From Nocardia sp. NBC_01327 (GTDB lineage Bacteria; Actinomycetota; Actinomycetes; Mycobacteriales; Mycobacteriaceae): DNA of 64,000 nucleotides. This document shows, piece after piece, positions 60,401 through 64,000 of the stretch. Position 1 is the stretch's first letter. Every line of letters starts with the position of its first letter. Under the pieces are notes generated by a model that did not search any database, was not told the origin of the DNA, and saw only the letters and a list, made by a program, of their open reading frames with translations. The position numbers and the translations under genes are program-made. The stretch covers positions 3,720,001 to 3,784,000 of the forward strand of contig NZ_CP108383.1 in the NCBI RefSeq assembly GCF_035958815.1, given 5' to 3'.

Positions 60401-61202
60401 CGACAATGCCGAGGAATACCAGAACGCCATCAAGGGCCTGCGCCGTTCGCTGCGCGCGCTCACCCAGGGTCCGTTCGGCGCGGTCTTCAACGGGCAGACC
60501 ACCACTCCCATCGATACCACCGCCACCGCGGTCTGCATCGACGTCTCGCATATCCCCAGCGGCGACAAGAAGCTCAAGGCCGCGGTCATGCTGGCCTGCT
60601 GGGCCGACGGTTTCGCCTCGGTGGAGGCCGCGCACGTGCTCGCCGATGCCGATCTGGGGCCGCAGCGCTACTTCCAGGTGGTCATGGACGAGCTGTGGCA
60701 GGTGCTCGGCCTGGGCGACTTCATGGTCGACCGGGTGGACGAGCTGACCCGTCTGCAGCGCGGTATCGCCACCTCGCTCATCATGATCAGCCACACCATC
60801 AAGGATTTGCAGTCCCTCGGCTCGGAGGCCGCCATCTCCAAGGCGCTCGGCTTCCTGGAACGCGCGCGCGCCAAGATCTTCGGCGCGCTGCCGGCCGAGG
60901 AGATCGCCCGCCTGGATTCCACCGTCCCGTTCACCTCCGCCGAGGAGGACATGGTGACCAGTTGGTCTGCGCCGCAGGCCCTCACCGGCGAGGCGCTCAA
61001 ACCGGGCCAGCATCGGCCACCCGCACCGGGTACGGGCAAGTTCCTGCTCAAGATCGGTGAGGACCGCCGCCCCGGCATCCCGTTCCAGATGGAGTTCACG
61101 CCCTCCGAGAAGGAGAGCGGAATCCACGACACCAACCAGCGTTTCAGCGAATTCACCGAATCCACCGCCCGCCGCGGCACCGACGACGGGAGTGCCGCAT
61201 GA
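57492..61202 (+). CDS. VirB4/TraE-type secretion ATPase with giant disordered N-terminus
   Basis: A 1236-residue protein. The first 640 residues are charged (Arg, Glu, Asp, Gly, Ala, Pro), disordered and repetitive, including 30-residue repeats encoded by exact 90-bp units (57981 to about 58290) and a second repeat family of the GRHAPRA(E/D)GRERA type near 59030-59110. A lysine/alanine-rich segment (about 640-670) precedes the folded VirB4 part. Walker A is GLNGFGKS (816-823), Walker B VVMDE (1063-1067) followed by LWQVL, with AARAERMEYGS before. Standard VirB4 is about 800 residues. The N-terminal tail is a novelty of the cluster. The following gene overlaps its stop by four bases. Confidence 0.85.
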   Translation: MARDFEPPVRERDAVPARRAARREAVPDEPERGLTDPEQAYPASRVARDEHRPRRGTLPDRRLLRRDPLPDPDAPIQLGPPPESQDADSDAQIPAAPLELDPPDRERSSYDALRASAPQTVEATPVHSDHAPTASPERESRSTADVSGRDPQSPDRDTRAAADRERRSAAATSGRETQALAQSPDRDDRAGVDRERRSAAATPGRETQGLAQSSDRDDRVGVDRERRSAAATSGRETQGLAQSPDRDDRVGVDRERRSAAATSGREPRADLAGSDSRAGTSEKGPRTGDPGSDIGVPDSAGTGDVDRVARRAAAGEGSRRAGEGAPSATVGAEAAAVAGDSAVSTEGLSGSEQSARERARRVVTEGARPRDSDRVEGERMDGEGTRGVDAVADVVPPALESPGPVRDRVAERPEAGAEARPRRPRGPEVVPGEVPPGSDIARVGEPATRERRIRQAGEPEGRRAEGERRGEHGSEREGRRTADLEGRGRERGPDAPGRERRRAPGAEREGQHGEGRHAPRAEGRERADGRHAPRADGRERAAGRDPRRPEGDPRRTDGPETPRPPDAARGEAREAQRPSGAEGRPRPTDADRVHLGGRTGTPARPRRPRPEGESADRPERGRQARTRPERPATDEQKRTAARKTKSDKAAQSKAAKSAAAKRRAAAKKKQSGPKLLDDAARAKLEVVAREQNGLRAAWATFRLHTDDLRRRNFAARAERMEYGSVDEFDRTTAQLTDRGYIGAGGGRMNVIGRPVEYRATTAQVAGLWPWSVGAGAPLIGTPLGSHLHTGAPVCFDPMNWFMRGSFITAPSLFVLGLNGFGKSSLVRRIVLGGVAQGITPLILADVKPDYRKLVELVDGQVIDLGYGHGKLNPLAAGVLGSIVPKLDHLPELQIQVMQELRARQTTLVAGLVELVRGARVRDYEETLISTALTILYRTGSKFTPDQPPIIEDLLTVIITGGEEMQLDAGADNAEEYQNAIKGLRRSLRALTQGPFGAVFNGQTTTPIDTTATAVCIDVSHIPSGDKKLKAAVMLACWADGFASVEAAHVLADADLGPQRYFQVVMDELWQVLGLGDFMVDRVDELTRLQRGIATSLIMISHTIKDLQSLGSEAAISKALGFLERARAKIFGALPAEEIARLDSTVPFTSAEEDMVTSWSAPQALTGEALKPGQHRPPAPGTGKFLLKIGEDRRPGIPFQMEFTPSEKESGIHDTNQRFSEFTESTARRGTDDGSAA
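57981..58290 (+). repeat. 90-bp in-frame tandem repeats inside the VirB4 gene
   Basis: Three full 90-base units starting at 57981, 58071 and 58161, and a partial fourth at 58251-58290. Unit text begins CGTGAGCGACGGTC and encodes 30 residues (RERRSAAATSGRETQ start). Units differ at a handful of positions, so they are recent and prone to recombination. Confidence 0.9.
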
Positions 61203-61507
61203 TGCCGCATCGGTCTTATCGCAGAGTCTCGCCCGAGGTCAGACAGGCCGCGGTCGAATCGGTCATCGCGCTCACCGGCAAATTGCGGTCCGAGTCCGAG
61301 GCCTGCCGGGCGGTCGCCGAACAGATCGGCGTGCACACCAATTCGGTGCGCAACTGGGTCCGCGCCGCGGAGAGCCCGGGCCTGGAGCGCATGGACGCGA
61401 TCGCCCTGCGGCGCAAGGTGGCACTGCTGCAGCAGCAGCTGGCCGCCGCCGCGGAGATGAATCGCAGCCTGGTGGAGACCCTGCACGATGCCAAGCGGGG
61501 CATATGA
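61199..61507 (+). CDS. IS3-OrfA-like helix-turn-helix protein within the cluster
   Basis: A 102-residue protein with an OrfA-type HTH (VRQAAVESVIALTGKLRSESEACRAVAEQIGVHTNSVRNWVRAAE) followed by a coiled-coil helix (ALRRKVALLQQQLAAAAEMNRSLVETL), matching the N-terminal half of IS3-family transposases. There is no OrfB, no slippery frameshift site leading to one, and no flanking inverted repeats. It overlaps the VirB4 stop by four bases and ends overlapping the next ATG. This looks like a domesticated DNA-binding regulator or accessory protein rather than an insertion sequence. Confidence 0.8.
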   Translation: MMPHRSYRRVSPEVRQAAVESVIALTGKLRSESEACRAVAEQIGVHTNSVRNWVRAAESPGLERMDAIALRRKVALLQQQLAAAAEMNRSLVETLHDAKRGI

Positions 61508-61603
61508 CCGCGTGCCGAACAGGGCATATCACCGCGTGTCGCGAGTGCGGACACGCCGACTCGGCAAACCCGCCGGTATCGCCCGGCGGCCGACCTCAGG
61601 GAC

Positions 61604-61609
61604 TAGCCT
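61604..61609 (+). promoter_or_regulatory. -10 box inside the secretion cluster, leaderless type
   Basis: TAGCCT followed by eight bases and GTG 61618. An internal promoter for the lipoprotein and VirD4 genes is implied. GGAGG at 61610-61614 also lies in this spacing, so initiation by a short leader is possible. Confidence 0.45.
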
Positions 61610-61617
61610 GGAGGTCG

Positions 61618-62190
61618 GTGCGGTCCGTCCTCGGGAATGGCCAACACGCGAACCGGGTGGTGATGCTGGTGGTAGGCGTCGCAATGCTGGTGTCCGCGTG
61701 CGGCAGTGGCGGCGGGAGCAGCTCGGGTCCGAGTCAGCTGCAGCCGCCCACGTCCACCACCCGTCTGCTGCAGAGCGCTCCGACACCCGACCCCACCACT
61801 CCGGACGGGGTGGCGGTGGCGGCGCTGCGGGAGATATTCACGTGGTATCCGGCTACCGAATCGCAATCGGCCGCGCTGGCGCGGGCGCGGAAATGGCTGG
61901 GTCCCACGCTGATCCGTACACTGGACACACCACCCACGAGCGCCGAGACGCCGAAGGCGACGCTGCAGTGGGCCGATTGGGGCAAGGCCGGGGCACACGT
62001 CGAGGCATTCGTATTCGCCTCGGGTGAGACGGCTCCGCCGGGCGCGGATCCGAATCGGCAGCAGTACAAGATCGGTATAGAGCAGACGGTCGTCTATCCG
62101 GACTCCCGGCGTGAGCCGCTACCGGGCAGTACGGTCGTCGCCACCGTGGTACGCACCAGCGGCAGCTGGCTGCTTGACGAATTCCGCTGA
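61618..62190 (+). CDS. lipoprotein of the secretion cluster
   Basis: A 190-residue lipoprotein when read from GTG 61618: n-region VRSVLGNGQHANR, hydrophobic VVMLVVGVAMLV and lipobox VSAC, then a Ser/Pro/Thr linker and a folded domain with DGVAVAALREIFTWYPATESQ and a terminal VVRTSGSWLLDEF that resembles the NTF2-like end of TcpC-type proteins. The upstream ATG 61504 (overlapping the previous stop) would add 38 residues before the signal with no sense as an export signal. It may play the VirB7-like or outside-anchored part of the channel (inference). Confidence 0.7.
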   Translation: MRSVLGNGQHANRVVMLVVGVAMLVSACGSGGGSSSGPSQLQPPTSTTRLLQSAPTPDPTTPDGVAVAALREIFTWYPATESQSAALARARKWLGPTLIRTLDTPPTSAETPKATLQWADWGKAGAHVEAFVFASGETAPPGADPNRQQYKIGIEQTVVYPDSRREPLPGSTVVATVVRTSGSWLLDEFR

Positions 62191-62226
62191 GCAGCAACGA
62201 GATACAGGTCATCCAGGAGGCTAGAG

Positions 62227-64000
62227 ATGGCGAAGAAACCGGTGAAGGACCCGGCCGATCCCGGGCCGGACACCACCCTGCATTTGATCTACGCGGCGGG
62301 CGCGATCCTCGGAACGCTGTGGCTGTCAATGCAACTGGGTAACCTGCTGTCTTCTCCCAGACAAACCATTCCGATCAATCCGATCGCCCTCGCGATCGCG
62401 CTGGGCAAGGGCACTCTGCACTGGCCGATGCTCTCCACCGTGTTCGTGGTGCTGGTGATCGCGGCCGCGGCCGCCTACGTCTTCATGAAGAAGAGAATGA
62501 AGACCCGCGCGGCCGTCGGGCGACTACCGGTGGACGACAAGGCCGAGCATATGGGCAACGGCGGCGCCATCAGCGCGCTCACCGAGGCCGGTGTGCGCGC
62601 CAAGGCCGATCAGCTCGGTATGCGCTTGGGCCGCAACGATATTCCGGGCGTGCCCATCGGCATGTCGGTCGCCGACAACTGCATGCTGTACGGCTCCTAC
62701 GAGGATCTGCACATCGATATCTGGGGTCCGCGGCAGGGCAAGACGACCTCCCGCGTGATTCCGGCGATCCTGGCCGCCATCGGGCCGGTGGTGGTCACCT
62801 CGAACAAGCGCGATGTCGTGGACGCCACCCGTGATGTGCGCGACAGCAAGGGCAGCCCGATCTTCATCTTCGATCCGCAGGACATCGCGGGCGATCCGAT
62901 GAATTCCGATGACCGGGCGCACAACTGGTTCTGGGACCCGCTGGCCTGGGTCGATGCGCACAATCCCGGATGTGAGGTGCGGGCCGCGCGGCTGGCCGGG
63001 CACTTCGCCGACGCCTCCGATATGTCCGGCTCGGTCACCACCTCCACCGACAGCTATTTCGATCAGGAGGCCGAGGATCTGCTCGGCGGACTGTTCCTGG
63101 CGGCGGCGGTGGACGAACGGCCGATCACGCAGATCTGGGACTGGGTCACCAACCCGCTCGATACCGAACCGATCGAACTGCTGCGCCGCTCCGGGCGCTT
63201 CCACTTCGTCGCCTCCGGTCTCGCACAGCAGTACAACGTCGACGATCGCACGCGCAGTGGTGTTTTCGGCACCGCCAAGAAGATGGTCGGCTGTCTGCGC
63301 ATGTCCAATGTGCACCGCTGGATCTCCCGGGAATTCGGTGGTCAGCAGTTCGACGAACTGGCCTTCATTCGCGACAACGGCACCCTGTACTGCCTCTCGC
63401 TCGAGGGTCGCGGTTCGGCGGCGCCGCTGGTCAGCGCGCTCACCGAGGCGGTCATCGATATCGCCATGCGGGAGGCGTCGCGCTCGCACGGCGGCCGGCT
63501 GGAGATCCCGCTGCTCGCGGTGCTCGACGAGGCCGCGAATGTGGTGCGCTGGAAGGATCTTCCGAAGCAGTACAGCCATTTCGGCTCGCGCGGCATCGTG
63601 GTCATGACGGTGCTGCAGTCCTGGGCCCAGGGCGCGCGCTGCTGGGGTGTGGACGGTATGGAGGCGCTGTGGGCCGCCGCCAATGTCAAGGTGCTCGGCA
63701 GCGGCGTGGACGACACCAAGTTCCTGCAGGAGCGCTCCGAGGCCATCGGCGATTACGACAGCGTGTCCTCGTCGGTCTCGGAATCCTCTGGCGGCAAGAG
63801 CTATTCGCGGTCGCTCGGCTCCTCGCGCACCTTCAATGTGCACGGTCTGGCCACGCTGCCGCGCGGCCGCGCCATCGTCTTCTCCTCCGGCGCGCCGGCG
63901 GTGCTGGTGCGCACCGTGCCGTGGTGGGAGGGTGAATATGCCGACGAGGTGAAGAAGTCGATCACCAACCATGATCCGTCACCGCGTCGCAAGACCGAGA
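62227..64000 (+). CDS. VirD4/TraG-type coupling ATPase, C-terminus cut by window edge
   Basis: From ATG 62227 the frame is open for 591 codons to the window edge. There are two N-terminal transmembrane helices (about 18-38 and 77-97), Walker A GPRQGKTT (167-174), Walker B LLAVLDEAA (429-437), and conserved TraG blocks such as VVTSNKRDVVDATRD, FIFDPQDIAG, FDQEAEDLLGGLFLAA and GSGVDDTKFLQE near the end. VirD4 proteins recruit DNA or protein substrates to type IV channels. Its presence next to VirB4 and VirB6-like proteins is the strongest evidence for a type IV system here. GAGG-type ribosome-binding sequence (AGGAGGCTAGAG) precedes the start. Confidence 0.9.
   Translation, partial: MAKKPVKDPADPGPDTTLHLIYAAGAILGTLWLSMQLGNLLSSPRQTIPINPIALAIALGKGTLHWPMLSTVFVVLVIAAAAAYVFMKKRMKTRAAVGRLPVDDKAEHMGNGGAISALTEAGVRAKADQLGMRLGRNDIPGVPIGMSVADNCMLYGSYEDLHIDIWGPRQGKTTSRVIPAILAAIGPVVVTSNKRDVVDATRDVRDSKGSPIFIFDPQDIAGDPMNSDDRAHNWFWDPLAWVDAHNPGCEVRAARLAGHFADASDMSGSVTTSTDSYFDQEAEDLLGGLFLAAAVDERPITQIWDWVTNPLDTEPIELLRRSGRFHFVASGLAQQYNVDDRTRSGVFGTAKKMVGCLRMSNVHRWISREFGGQQFDELAFIRDNGTLYCLSLEGRGSAAPLVSALTEAVIDIAMREASRSHGGRLEIPLLAVLDEAANVVRWKDLPKQYSHFGSRGIVVMTVLQSWAQGARCWGVDGMEALWAAANVKVLGSGVDDTKFLQERSEAIGDYDSVSSSVSESSGGKSYSRSLGSSRTFNVHGLATLPRGRAIVFSSGAPAVLVRTVPWWEGEYADEVKKSITNHDPSPRRKTE

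Noticed and set aside
58470..61127. 885-codon open frame on the minus strand
   Set aside because: It is antisense to the VirB4 gene throughout; composition is the mirror of the charged repeats, and VirB4 has conserved Walker motifs.
61199..61507. insertion sequence (IS3 type)
   Set aside because: Only an OrfA-like gene is present, with no OrfB, inverted repeats or target duplication.
1..64000. tRNA, rRNA, riboswitch or phage attachment sites
   Set aside because: I read both strands and found no cloverleaf, known riboswitch core or tRNA 3' end; absence is only as good as reading by eye.

Overview
The window is high-GC actinobacterial DNA, most likely Nocardia or a close mycolic-acid relative (inference). 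The evidence is the gene order pdxT, yebC, ruvC-ruvA-ruvB, yajC-secD-secF, a DppA-type lipoprotein, apt, rel. This is the order I know from Mycobacterium tuberculosis around Rv2604c-Rv2583c. GTG starts are frequent, -10 boxes are of the TANNNT type, and there is a mycobacterial-type SOS box in front of ruvC. No rRNA, tRNA or CRISPR was seen, and no stretch above about 300 bases lacks a gene.

Layout. 1-1722: C-terminally cut APC-type permease, minus strand. 1829-8908: core block pdxT, yebC, ruvCAB, interrupted by a small secreted protein, a PtpB-like phosphatase, a macrodomain protein, an SDR and a thioesterase. 8994-30089: about 21 kb of accessory metabolism and regulators between ruvB and yajC. 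It holds an amidase pair next to a FadR-type regulator, a CGNR regulator with a flavin hydroxylase, and a cluster of two cytosine-deaminase-like amidohydrolases, a TauE-type permease, a NitT/TauT-type ABC importer and a GntR/FCD regulator. It also holds a DUF2254 protein, MarR, a four-repeat DivIVA-like protein, TetR with a Baeyer-Villiger-type monooxygenase, and an AraC-DinB fusion with a RibD/DHFR-like reductase. 30255-36058: yajC, secD, secF, lipoprotein, apt. 36081-38027: two paralogous small membrane proteins flanking a PucR-type regulator. 38178-40160: an M23 + lytic transglycosylase + degenerate NlpC/P60 cell-wall protein. 40209-45076: SRPBCC-like protein, ABC-F ATPase, rel. 45183-50365: small accessory genes (GNAT, HxlR with NTF2-like, ppnP, dienelactone hydrolase, quinone oxidoreductase, SDR).

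50650 to the right edge: a tightly packed, partly translationally coupled run of about twelve genes that looks like a divergent actinobacterial type IV secretion or conjugation machine. It has two P-loop-like proteins lacking the Walker lysine, two tiny two-helix membrane proteins, a TcpC/VirB8-like protein, a TrbL/VirB6-like membrane protein, and an SCO6880-type protein. It continues with a VirB4 ATPase carrying a 640-residue disordered N-terminus with exact 90-bp tandem repeats, an IS3-OrfA-like DNA-binding protein, a lipoprotein and a VirD4/TraG coupling ATPase that runs off the window. No relaxase, integrase or att site is visible, so whether it is a mobile element or a fixed chromosomal secretion system is open.

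Regulatory logic is unusually legible. Palindromes sit next to local regulators: TTGTATACGA-type sites for the amidohydrolase/ABC cluster, a FadR-like TGGTCCGACCA, a CGNR-associated TGTAACG repeat, and MarR, TetR and HxlR palindromes. About eight genes show a TANNNT box 5-7 bases before the start codon, which is the signature of leaderless transcripts and was used here to choose starts.
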